From Ananas comosus (taxonomy: Eukaryota; Streptophyta; Magnoliopsida; Poales; Bromeliaceae): 64,000 bases of DNA. Under the pieces are notes generated by a model. That model ran no database searches. It was not told the DNA's origin and worked only from the letters and a program-made list of their open reading frames with translations. The number at the start of each line of letters is the position of its first letter. Within the stretch, counting starts at the first letter, position 1. Below are positions 47,043 through 57,524 of this stretch, piece after piece. The stretch covers positions 5,786,166-5,850,165 of the forward strand of contig NC_033640.1 in assembly GCF_001540865.1 (NCBI RefSeq), given 5' to 3'. Position numbers and translations under genes: made by a program.

Positions 47043-48105
47043 AAGCCCTGCTGAGGGCTACCCGAGAGCTGACCAACTTCCAATTTTTTTGGATTTTGGT
47101 ACACAGCTTTAAACCACAATTCTCGGGATACGTGCCATAGGTCGGAACACAGTCAACGACCCACCAGAAAATCTGGAAAAGCTCGACACATAGATCAAAC
47201 ACTCGAACCTCGCAATTTGTAAAGGTCCAGTGTGTTACATACTCGCTATAAGTCCTTGCTCGGGGGTGGTAGCTCCCCCTCGAGCGATGCGCTTCGGAGT
47301 TGTCATTACTGGGTTGGTGCTGTTCCCCAGAGGACGGTCCCCGTCGGGTCGTAGGAGTCTCTCCGACGAATTGGGATTTTGAGTTGGTGAGTTAATGAGG
47401 CGAAACCCCCGGGTTAGCCATGAGATTGAACAAGAGATTAATAACTTGCATTCTTCATGAGTATTATATTGAGCATTCTTATTGATAGCATTGTTCAGGC
47501 ATACTAGCTGCATTGTTTAGTTGGTTACCTATCTGCTTATTTCTTCTTTTATACCTGAGTTAGACCTAGTAGGAAAGTTGGTGAGATTGGGGCCGAACCC
47601 ACTGGAAACTTCGTTGTAGTTCTCACCCCACTATTTCCACAGAGCCGGGACCGAGTGAGCTGGCGAGCGACCGCGGTAAAGGTATTGCGCCGTAAACAGA
47701 GACCACCCGAGTCGGGTTTTCATATATTGCTAGTAGATGCATTCCCTTATATCATCTTTTGTATTTGATGATTAAAGATGTTAAAGAAAAGAATGTAATC
47801 TTTTATTTTGAGAAAATGTGATGTAAAAAGAAATGATGAAAAGCAATGTAAAGGCAAATGTGATAGTTGAATTCTTGTAAATGGTTAAAAGTTAATCATT
47901 CTACTTGAAGTTGATTAATCTAATATTCTTTCACTCTAGCTATTGCTTACCCTCGTGTAAGCCATTATGTATGTTTCCGCTTGTGCATTCTTTCTACTTG
48001 AATTGTACATGTGTTGAGCCTTGGGCGGACAGGGGAGACTCTGTCCGTTTTGCGTCTGTTCGACGTGCCCGGGCCGGCCAAAGGGATCGGTCCCGGGGCG
48101 TGACA

Positions 48106-48482
48106 TTACCCAACTTGGTTGTTTTCTCTTTTCCCGTAGTAATTGTATTAGCTTCTTCCACCTAAGGATCTATCAAGGCTAAACGAGAGAGGGTAATGGC
48201 ACCGGTCTTGTATTGCTTCTCAACCCAATCTTTAAACAGCCAACAATCTTCAATAGGATGACTGACCATTCTATGATAGAGACAATAGTTTGAGTCATCA
48301 GTTTTGCCAACATCTTCTGGTCTCTTCGGCTCCAGTAGTTGCAGGCCGCTTTTGAGGGCATCATTGAATATTTTCTTTACTTTGTCTCTTTTAAAGGAGT
48401 AGCCTTTATTCTTTCTTTCCTCTATAGTCTGCCTATCATTACTGCTACCTAATATTGGCTTAGGTGTATGCGCAATTGTGGT
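48106..48482 (-). pseudogene. Tat-type element gag fragment, upstream part
   Basis: Encodes CLYHRMVSHPIEDCWLFKDW, a C-x2-H-x5-H-x4-C-like knuckle frequent in plant Ty3 gag, with RKNKGYSFKRDKVKKIFNDA before it. It directly abuts solo LTR C on the left and a second LTR on the right, so it is the 5'-most surviving piece of the old element in the window. Its link to the same copy as the other pieces is inferred from orientation and from LTR C's flanks. Confidence 0.65.
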
Positions 48483-50885
48483 TGTCACGCCCTGGGACCA
48501 CCAATTTGGTCGGTTCGAGCACGTACACAGACGCCAAATGAACAGAACCTCCTCTGTTCGCCCAAGGCTCTACAACAACCAAACATGTATAAGGAAACGC
48601 CCAGGAAAAATTTCATTATACATGGCTTGCACGAGGGCAAGCTTCTAAAGCAAGTGAAAGTAAAACTATCTATTGCATCCACACATTGTATCTTGATTAA
48701 TTGGAATGAAATACAAAGCTTGCAATGTTATTTATATACATTCCTCTAATAAGTACAATAAACATCTCTCAAATGAATTTTTACACTTTTCTTTCATCAA
48801 CTACAATAGATGAAATATACAAGGTATATCTATACTCAATGGAGGTCGGCTATCTAGTGCACGATATCCATGCTGCGATCCTCGACCGCCCCGCTCGCGC
48901 TAGGACCTGCATGGTTAGTGGGGTGAGAACTGCTGAAAGTTCCCAGCGGGTTCGGCTGCCGACCTCACCGACTCACCCACTAGGTCTACTCAGGCATATG
49001 TAGAAAAAGAAAATAGATAAGCAACCAAACAAATGCTACTACAATGCCTGTACAAAACTGAAGCAATAATAAATGCTAATGATGCATGCATGCTCTTTTA
49101 CCTTTACCCAATCCACTTGTCTAACTCTTTGGTTAAACCTCAACTCACCAAACCAAATCCCTTTTGTCGGGGAGAATACCGCTACAACCCGACAGGAGCG
49201 TCTGCTGGGGAGAGTTCCTCTACCAATCCAGTTGATGACACTCTGAAGCTCGCCGCCCAAGGTGGAGTGACCTACCTCGAGCATTCAGACTACCTGTGAG
49301 TAAGATCCAATCCTCACTTGGAGGATACAATGCTATAGTTTTGACAAGTTAATTATTCTATGTTTAGCATTTCCAATCTAGATGCTAACCAATTCATCTC
49401 ATGATAATGCCACAATGTCACAAGTTCATTTTCCTTGTTTACCATTCACACTACTTAGTGTTTCTCATGCCGTCTAGTCACAATGTCACTTGTTCGCTAG
49501 TGTCATAGTTTCAAGTTTCATACATCTATAGGGTTTCTATGTTCATCATCTAATTCACATGTTCTTCGCTTCCAAAGCATACAATTGCCACATTTACCTA
49601 TAATGCATGAATAGACTATACACATATAATATGCTCAAGAAGTAACTAGACATAACGGGTCATTCGAAGACGTCGGATAAGACCACCTACCTCATAGGGA
49701 TGCAGTGATGCGAGAACCCAAGTCCCGCGATTTTTTGGAAGCCTATCTCTCTCAACCCATGACAAACGAAGCCGAAATGAGGTTTTTCCTTAATAACTCG
49801 GTGTAAACTCATCGGAACTTCGATCTGAGCCTCCCAATTCTGGGTTATATGCGCATGTCAGTCCAGAGGCCTAGTCTGGGCGATATATACAGGTAGAGTG
49901 GCAGTGGCAAAGACTTGAGGTCTGCGGACCGTCATGCCAGGTTTTTGATTGGATATTTTTTGGACTGATCGTTCGGTTGATGCATATCTGCACTTCGTTC
50001 TGTATTACAGTAGCAGCTAGTTATATTCCTATGCACTGTTGTTTACCCATGCATCATTGCTACTGTAGTTATGATATCCATGTATGCATTCTATTCTATT
50101 TTATAGTAGCGGTAGTTACATGTTCTATTACTGTTCCTTTTCCGTCAGGTATAGCTACTGTATTTGTGATATCTACCTATAATTTTGATGATATCTTTTT
50201 GTCGGTGAGTACTCGCCTTCGTTGGCTTGCGGTACCCACTGGGAGGGGAGACATATGTACATGTTCTCACCCCCCACCTACCTTTCAGGTGACATTGTCG
50301 GGACGGTTCGTGAGGCGCGTATCTTAGCGATCGATAGAGCTATTGACCCGTCGTTTTGGTTAAACTTCTTATCTTGCTTTCTCAAATAATTAACTTAGAC
50401 TTATTGGTTCAGTGGCTTACCTTATTTGGATAAATGGGACTTAGTGGATGAAATAAGAACTTGTGGTTTTCTTATGAGATTAAATGGTTTTCTACCCCTC
50501 ATGGTAGCGTGTTTTAAAAAAAAGGTTTCCGAGTGGAAAACGGTTTTAAAAAGGATTTTTTGGTTTTCTTTGTTCCTAGTATTTCAAAATGAGTTTTCGG
50601 GTAGGAAATATTTTAAACTAATAGATATGAAATTATGAATATTTGTGATGAAATGAATGGTGAATGTGAATGGTGAATGTATGTGAATATTCATACTGTT
50701 GTGGTTGTATCTTGTACTTGTGCAACGCCGTGCAAATATAGAAAAAATTCTGTCCGTGTGAACAGTGGATTCCTTGTATTTGTGGCGGATCTGACACACT
50801 CTGGGGTCAAGGGTTTCAAAAAAAAAAAAAAAATTGGGGTACTTCCGCATTGGCTTTTAATCCAAAGGGACCCCGGGGCGTAACA
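48483..50885. mobile_element. Two LTR parts joined head to head (C-like family)
   Basis: The left edge TGTCACGCCCTGGGACC and the right edge GGGACCCCGGGGCGTAACA are inverse forms of the same LTR end. The left part (to about 49870) has minus sense and resembles the inverse of the end of solo LTR C (GCCCAAGGCTCTACA); the right part has plus sense. Total length, 2403 bp, is near that of one LTR. The flanks GTGGT and TCCAT do not match, so this is not one simple insertion. Confidence 0.6.
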
Positions 50886-51411
50886 TCCATCTTTGTGGTT
50901 TATGAAAATAATTCATAGATAGAGGTCCATTTGGAAAGCTCATGAAATTGCTTCATGAAATTAATTTATGATAGATGTCCATCTTCGTGGTTCATGAAAT
51001 TAATTCGTGAATAGAGGCCCATTTGGAAAGCTTATTTTTAGTTTGTGAAATTAATTAATGATGGAGGCCTATTTGGAAAGCCTATAAAATTGGTTCATAA
51101 AATTAATTCATTATGGGAGCCCATATTTAGATAATTTTGGTTTGGGTTCGAGACATTGAATGATATAGATTTAGTAATTTTTGGGCTTTATGCTCTTGGG
51201 CTTTGGTAGGTTTATTTATGAAATAGATATTGTTGGGTTTTATTTGTGAATTTTGGATTTTGGGCTTCAATTGTGGACTTTGGATTTCTTGGATTTTATT
51301 TATGGACTATGGGTTTTATTTGTATACTTTGGGTTTTGGATTTTATTTATGGACTTTGGGTTTCATGAATTTTATTTGTGTACTTTAGATTTTGGGTCTC
51401 ATTTATGGACT
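50886..51411. repeat. Degenerate minisatellite, left part
   Basis: First a unit of roughly 60-75 bp with GGTCCATTTGGAAAGCT and TTCATGAAATTAATTCATGA recurs about four times. Then shorter units of the form TTTATTTGTGGACTTTGGGT. It is split by the CACTA element and continues at 55743. A frame of 60 residues (MDFGLQLWTLDFLDFIYGLW) is only the translated minisatellite. Confidence 0.8.
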
Positions 51412-52578
51412 CACTGCAACAAAATTAAGCTATAGCGACACTATTAAGTGTCCCTAAGACCTAAAAAAAATGCTGCTGGCAAAAATACCGACACTAAAAA
51501 TAGTGTCGCTATATGTGCAGTCCCTAGGGCATATAGCGACACATAATAAAGTGTCGGTATATCCCAAAATAAGTGCTGCAGTTTAGTGACACTTTTTTTT
51601 CGATTTTAGTGATACACATAAGTGTCCCTAATTTTTTTAAAAAAAGTAATTTTTTTTATATAGTGACACTTTATAAGTGTCCCATTGTCATTCAAAGTAT
51701 AATATTTTATTTAAGCATCTAGTCTAATATTAAAATTTAGTTAAGCTAATCTCATATACATTAAATCGATGAAACTTCAAAAAAAGCAATCAACAAAATT
51801 TCTTAAATTCTCGTTAAAATGATAAAACTAAAATCAAATATCCATACGTTGCAACAATAATATCCACTCATATGTTGTAATAATTATAACAAATTAAACT
51901 CTCTAACTGAAAAAAATAAAAAATAAAAAATTGTTTGATAACAAAAATCAAAAAATGCATAAACGAATTCTGATCGGCCCCACGATTATATACTTGAACC
52001 TGCACATTGAATAATATTTGAATTAATTCAAATTTGTGCAACATCCTTGATTTGTCAAAGCATTAAAAAAAAAAAAGAAACTCTTGTTGAAATTCTATCA
52101 CATGCATCTATTAACAAAGTGTACACAATTGTTGCAGAACTTGAACTAACCAACAACATATAAAGTACAGTAGATATAGAAAGTAGAAATACTCCCAAAA
52201 TTCAGTGTATATAGTTAAAATGTAGCTGTAAGATACACATCTAATGAACTAATAAATGGATTTGAAAAGCTATTTTTGGCTCTTGGGGTTGAAAAGAACT
52301 GCACTAATTAATTTTGAAGAACTATACATATATATATATTCTGGAGCTGGAACCAAATAGACCTAATGCTATTGCCACTTCCTCATATGTGTATGTTATG
52401 ATTAGCTGTTAGAATGTTTCAAATATAAGGCTTAAATAAACAACCGAGCAGAAAAGTACATAATAGACGGTACTAAATTTCTACAATCAGGAACTATATT
52501 GTGAGACAAATGCTATGAAGACATGCATAAATGACGAACAAAATGAAATTTAGGTGTGAGTCTGATGGAAATTCTCAC

Positions 52579-54054
52579 TTTCTACCCACAATGACTCGAA
52601 CTGCATCATGCATTATTGAACGCGCAAGTTCTTCAACAGAATCAGGCAAGGTGGCACTGAATAAAGAACGAATAATTGAAGGATTCGAGCAAGCTTTAAC
52701 AACAGAATCAATTTGCTCAACAAATCCAAGCTCAAATAGCTTATCTGATTCATCCGAGACAAGGTACTCTACCCTGCAGCAAGCAACAAATAAAGGAATA
52801 AATTTTCTGACCAAATCCCTTTTTTTTCATCCAACTCTAATATGATAAAAAACCATAAGGTCAAAAATACTTAGAACGTAAGAGATGTGATTTACCAACA
52901 ATATTTACAAGAAAGAGTAACTTTGACAAATTAAAGAAGTTCAGCAACATCTATTCACTAAATATTCATGCCGGTTTCACAGTTGAATTCAAAATAATAC
53001 ATGAGTATACGGTAATTGACCTTACACTTTGAACTTTGAACTCAATAAACTGTGTAGATTTTTCTTAAATGTTTGAAATACTTGAATGACTCGAACAACA
53101 AGTTCACTTTCGAAACAAAGTAATAGAAAATGACATTAATGATCAACATCAAAAGAACTGTACCATTAGACATATATGGCAAGAATATCATTAGGTTGCT
53201 TGTACACAAAAAGAACCAGGCATGATTGATAAGATTCAAAGTGTAAGGTCAATGAATTACAAATAGAAAGTTTGCCTTTCAAAGCAAGATAAACTACAGG
53301 TAAGAGAAAATCTAAACGTTCTAGCATTTTGAAGCATAAGAGATCATATATAGATTGTTCCTGAATCTTTTATAATACGGCAAATAAAAGAAAAACTAAG
53401 AAAGGATCTTTCAAAGAACTGATACTTTTAGCACAAACCTACTTAAATTGAGCTTTCTTTTCCTCAAAGCAAAGTCCAACCGCAGTGGAGTTGAAACAAG
53501 AATGTCGCAATGCATTTTTTCAAAATCACCAGATCGAGATAGCTCCTTAGTCATTACTTTGATATAAAATTTCCTTCCTTTAGCCAACTTCTTACACTCT
53601 CTTGTAGTTTGTGCAGCTAATTCTCACGTAGGGCAAAGAATCACAGCTTTTACACCATCCTTAGTTCCTGGCTGTTAGCAGCAAATTAGTCTTAAAGTAT
53701 CCCCAGTGTCTCTCTTATGGATAATACCCAAACTGAAAAATACTATCTTAATTTTCATAAGGATTGGAAATAGAAAAGCCAATGTCTTGCCAAAACCTGT
53801 TGGAGCACAGGCAAAGCACTCTCGCCCTTGCAATATATCAGCTAAAGTCAAGCTAGTTTTCTACAGTAAACATAAATTATCTCTTTTTCCTTTGGAACGG
53901 AGGACTCGAATATTAAGCACAAGGGATCCAGCGAAGTAAAAGAGCTTACTGAGAGGAGCACTGGAATAGCCTGCCTTTGAATAGGTGTAGGTTCTTTAAA
54001 TCCAAGTCCAGATAAGTTCTGCAACAACTTGGATTTGCAGCCATACCTGTCCAA
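52579..54054 (-). pseudogene. Captured DEAD-box RNA helicase fragment (RH57/ROK1-like), broken
   Basis: Exon-like blocks on the minus strand: about 54050-53950, Q motif (LGFKEPTPIQRQAIPVLLS); about 53827-53776, motif I (CFACAPTGFGKTLAF); about 53670-53460, motifs Ia and Ib (KAVILCPT, stop, ELAAQTTREC, CDILVSTPLRLDFAL); about 52772-52579, motifs II and III (VEYLVSDESDKLFE, SLFSATLPDSVEELARS). GT-AG signals flank most blocks. It matches nuclear RNA helicases acting in ribosome assembly (RH57, yeast Rok1). Lesions: Walker A reads G-F-G-K-T instead of G-S-G-K-T, and a TGA at 53624-53626 replaces the Arg of PTRELA. The C-terminal helicase lobe (motifs IV-VI) is absent. It is a truncated, non-functional capture. 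Confidence 0.9.
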
Positions 54055-55218
54055 TTAATAAATTATGAAATTAACAAGCTTTGTAGCATACCATATAGAC
54101 CTAATGCTATTGCCATTTCCTCTGCTACACGTGCAAAACTTTTCGTTCCTAAATTGCAGAGTACTAGTTGTTCCTTGATATAGAAAAAGAGATTAACCTG
54201 AGAGAGATTATCCTCAATACAAGAAAAGGTTGCTCATTGAAAGAAAGAGAGATTCAAGCCGAGCGACTTTCGGTTCTCCTCCTCTATACCTACTTGTAAA
54301 ACCGATCATTTCATATCTAAATTTTCACTAGCCCTTATTTCTTCTCTTTACTACTAGGAAGTTTGGAGATCCTAAAGTTGAAACTATCTCAAGATAGCTT
54401 TAATCACGCAACTAGATCAAAAATCATCCAATATTTCCAAGTTTAATAGTTCATGACTAAATCCCTGATAAGGTCGCATGAATGAATAGTTGAACAAATT
54501 CGACTGAGACCCCAACTACCAAGAGGCTTGCTGGCCTACAGTTTACAACTTCTCTGCAGAAAGAACTACTATCTTCAACATCTCTGCAGTAACAATAAGA
54601 ATGAGGATCTCCCAACCCTACCTGAATCTAAATTCAATAACCTAATTTGTTCAATGGGAGTTCTCTTACTTTTCTTTGATGCATTCAATAGAAATTTATG
54701 TTTCAGTTCAAGATTATGCAAGGTCATCATCTGCACCTGACAATTTAATATACTACAAAGGCGAGTTTCGTGACACAAAAAATCGGTACCATAGTTTGCA
54801 GCACAAAGCGCGATTACAATAACAAGATTTGGAAGAAGAACTTTCAGTTTTCGACAATTTAATTCACAGCAGAAAATTAAAGAAACCAAATAGAAACAGT
54901 TCATGACATTGGTTCGCACAATTTGGATACTTAATCATATTTTGGCATTGTCAATCAAAATAAGATGCAGTAAGATATCTCACGAAACATTGCAAACCAT
55001 TCACGAATTTCACACGATGAGGATTCTGATCAAAAATGCTCCAAACGTGAAATTGATGGCAATTTCTTCACAAGCGTAGTCCCCCAAACCATATTTTTGT
55101 TATATAGTTTGATAGTATTAATCAAAATTAGTGGTTTGAGTCACTAGTTTAGGTGATCTATAAATGAATTTTCTAAAATGTGGATCTCAAGAAATTAGCA
55201 ACTAGCATTCTGAAACAT

Positions 55219-55461
55219 ACCTTCCCTCCGAAACCGCACTCTCGAACCCCAACACGGGGAGCGCCTCTCGAAGAGCTCTTCAAACCCTAACCCTAGACCA
55301 TCGCGCTCGTCGTCCCGATCTAAGAATCAGGCCCTGTAGAAGACGGAAACAACGACGAAGCTGTTGGCGAGGGCGCGGCGGAGCTTGCGTGCGCCAACGG
55401 GCTCGATGCGGCCGTAGGAGAGGAGGAGGTCACGGAGCTGGAGAGGTCGAGGTGGAACCAT
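55219..55461 (-). pseudogene. GC-rich first-exon-like segment within the CACTA element
   Basis: From an ATG at 55461 the minus strand is open for 44 codons (MVPPRPLQLRDLLLSYGRIE, ending FYRA stop at 55327). A donor-like AAG/GTATGT follows at 55219. The strong rise in GC against the A/T-rich surroundings marks it as captured genic DNA. It may be the first exon of the helicase donor gene or of another gene; I do not recognise the protein. Confidence 0.5.
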
Positions 55462-55742
55462 GGAAGGGGTTCGTGGAGATGGTGATCGGAGAGGCTCTTC
55501 GCCTAGGGTTTTCGCGGTTTGCTTTCAGGGAGAACGGGAGATAGCTCGTGACTCAGTTTTTTTTTTTAAGTAATTGGGCCGGGTGCCGTGGGGTGGTGGA
55601 GCAGGATAAATTTTTTTTAAGGACTAGATTGGGCTTCATATTTGGCCTTGATTAATTTTTTTTAAAAAAAATTGAATATATATGGGACACTTGTACAAAA
55701 GTGTCCCTAAAATATGTCCTATAACCTAGTTTTGTTGTAGTG

Positions 55743-56100
55743 ACTTTGGATTTTTGGGCTTTATTTGTGAACTTTGGGTTTTGGGTTATATTTGTGGATT
55801 GAAATGGATTTCGAGCTCTATAGGTTTTGGGCCCGAATCTGCATGTGGACTGGATTGAGAAATTTATTCATATGAAGATTGGATTTTGAATTTTTATTGG
55901 TTTTGGACCCGAATCTGCATGTGGCTGAGATGGATTTCGGGCTCTACGGGTTTTGGGCCCGAATCTGCTTGTGGACCCGAATCTGCATGTGGATTGAGAA
56001 GGATTTCGGGTTGGGTTGAATTTAATCTCATCGGTGGCATGTGGGATTTAGTTCATTGAGCCCTTAAGTAAATTGTAGATTGGGCTCCTTTAAATTAATT
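55743..56100. repeat. Degenerate minisatellite, right part
   Basis: Continues the TTTATTTGTGAACTTTGGGT units cut at 51411, then a second unit type with GGTTTTGGGCCCGAATCTGC and ATGTGGA repeated about four times (55825-56005). Non-coding. Confidence 0.8.
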
Positions 56101-56413
56101 AAACCCAAGCCATTTCTCCCCTTTTTTTTTGTTGGATTCGATTTGAATTAATTTGGTCCGATTTAAAAATTAATACCAAATTCATGAATCATCATTTTTT
56201 TTGTTTTTTTGTTTTTTTTTTTTGGCACTCCTAAGGCGTTGCTACGGCAACTCATTTCAAACACGAAGTTCGATTAAGTTAAGTTACGCCTATCACGAAG
56301 ATGGTGATTTGATCAAATATGTGCCTATCACGAAGATGGTGATGCGATCAAATCGAATCGTGCCTATCAATCATGAAGATGGCAAATCAAAACAATGCTC
56401 ATTCATTTTATTA

Positions 56414-56450
<37 letters not shown>
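56101..56450. repeat. Simple-sequence region with (TTA)n and short tandem units
   Basis: Contains the unit CCTATCACGAAGATGGTGAT repeated two to three times (56288-56375) and a (TTA)n run at 56408-56450 that directly precedes the TRIM element. A frame from 56201 is repeat-driven and ends in poly-Leu. Confidence 0.75.
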
Positions 56451-56453
<3 letters not shown>

Positions 56454-56914
56454 GACACCCCAATAACCCCACATCGGATGGGAATGGGGTTATCATTGGG
56501 TTTATAAGAGACTTAGACACTAGTAATAATAACTGGGCTTAAGCATTTTGGGCTGTTGGCTGAGCCCAACGAGTTATTATTGCTAGTGGGCTGGGTCGTT
56601 ATATTTGGTATCAGAGCCAATTCACCAGCTGGACATGTGTGGCGAGTCTCGGCTGAGCTAGGGTCTGGATGACGGGCTAGCGAGACGAGTCTCACATCGC
56701 GTGGTGATCTTGGGCTGTGTGTGTGATTGGACTGACGAGGACGTCAGAGCCTTAACGGGGGGAGTCTGTGACACCCACCCCACATCGGATGGGAATGGAG
56801 TTATCATTGGGTTTATAAGAGACTTAGACACTAGTAATAATAACTGGGCTTAAGCATTTTGTGCTGTTGGCTGAGCCCAACGAGTTATTATTGCTAGTGG
56901 GCTGGGTCGTTATA
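56451..56914 (+). mobile_element. TRIM element 2
   Basis: Direct repeats 56451-56603 (153 bp) and 56767-56914 (148 bp), starting TATGACACC or TGTGACACC and ending GGGTCGTTATA. TGGTATCAGAGCC at 56606-56618 is a perfect initiator-Met primer site; a purine run CGGGGGGAGTC precedes the second repeat. The inside (about 160 bp) shares GATGACGGGCTAGCGAGA and GTCTCACATCGC with TRIM 1. The repeats differ by few bases plus a 5-bp indel, so it is younger than TRIM 1. No coding. Confidence 0.87.
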
Positions 56915-57524
56915 CCTTATTACACCAAAAACTCTTTATATAATATGAACGTTTTTCAACCTTTTCGATTATGCACTAGAATTTCATGTGGTAGCTTCAC
57001 ATACTTACCGGACGACCGGGGTGGTAGCTCTTTCATACATGTGGTGGTAGTTTTCACACTCCCTTTGTGTTGTAACTCTTTCCACATCTTTTAAGCACTT
57101 GGAGTGTTTCTCCTTTTTCATTCATTTATTTTTTAGGTATAACTCCCCCTTAATTATGCAATCTCTTATTTGAAAAAAAAATTTGACAAGTTTTAGTCTA
57201 TTAGCAAATTTTCATTCATCAAATTCAACGCACACAACCGAGGTAGGTTAAGTGTCTAAAGATTACACATGATTACTCAAATTTGATGAATATAAGAATT
57301 AAGATATTCTATTATAAATTATCTTCATAAATGGTGATAATGAAATGAAATCGATAATTAATATGAAATTAATTCAAAAAGAATGAATGTAAATTATCAA
57401 TGTTCAACACACTATTTAATATTTAATCACCGAATGAATCTCAAAAATTTGAAGCACATGTAATGCAATGATCAAAAGATATGTAATAAAACCGATCATA
57501 GCAAAACATAAAGTCAAACACAAA
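56915..57524. other. Non-coding region, no gene seen
   Basis: A/T-rich. In the sense of the gag on its right (minus strand) the copia pol should lie here, but no protease, integrase or RT motif is seen. Confidence 0.6.

Larger units (their letters stand above)
36843..47239 (-). mobile_element. Element D: full-length Tekay/Del-type chromovirus (Ty3/gypsy), 10,397 bp
   Basis: Minus strand order: 5' LTR (44562-47239), primer site, gag, protease, RT, RNase H, integrase, chromodomain, purine tract, 3' LTR (36843-39348). The long LTRs (about 2.5 kb), the C-terminal chromodomain and gag of about 500 aa fit the Tekay/Del clade. LTR copies are nearly identical by eye, so insertion is recent relative to C, into which it jumped. 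A frameshift and stop lie in protease, a TGA in RT and another break in RT, so it would need help to move. Confidence 0.93.
44562..47239 (-). repeat. 5' LTR of element D (right), with a duplicated segment at an N
   Basis: 2678 bp, about 170 bp longer than the other LTR. The excess is explained by 45160-45342 being repeated from 45344 on, directly after a single N at 45343. Ends match the left LTR (TGTCACGCC and TGTGTTACA). It holds the array at 46882-47042. Confidence 0.92.
35218..48105 (+). mobile_element. Solo LTR C, plus sense, split by element D
   Basis: The left part 35218-36842 starts TGTAATATACCGAAACC; the right part 47240-48105 ends GGTCCCGGGGCGTGACA. Removing element D and one TACTC copy gives about 2486 bp, the same size as A and B. 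The flanks TGACC (35213-35217) and TTACC (48106-48110) look like a 5-bp target duplication with one change. So C inserted into the Tat element, lost its internal region and was later hit by D. Short frames inside it have no domain. Confidence 0.82.
51412..55742. mobile_element. CACTA transposon carrying captured gene exons (Pack-CACTA), 4331 bp
   Basis: Left end CACTGCAACAAAATTAAGCT, right end inverse CACTACAACAAAACTAGG. ACT is duplicated on both sides (51409-51411 and 55743-55745), the 3-bp target duplication of CACTA elements. Subterminal repeats TAGYGACACT and AGTGTCCCTA or AGTGTCGSTA occur many times at 51430-51680 and 55680-55720. No transposase is present. The inside holds introns and exons of an RNA helicase gene on the minus strand and a GC-rich first exon near the right end, so it is non-autonomous. 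Confidence 0.93.

Noticed and set aside
51253..51435. 60-codon frame with repeated Asp-Phe-Gly words
   Set aside because: It is only the translated minisatellite and runs over the CACTA border.
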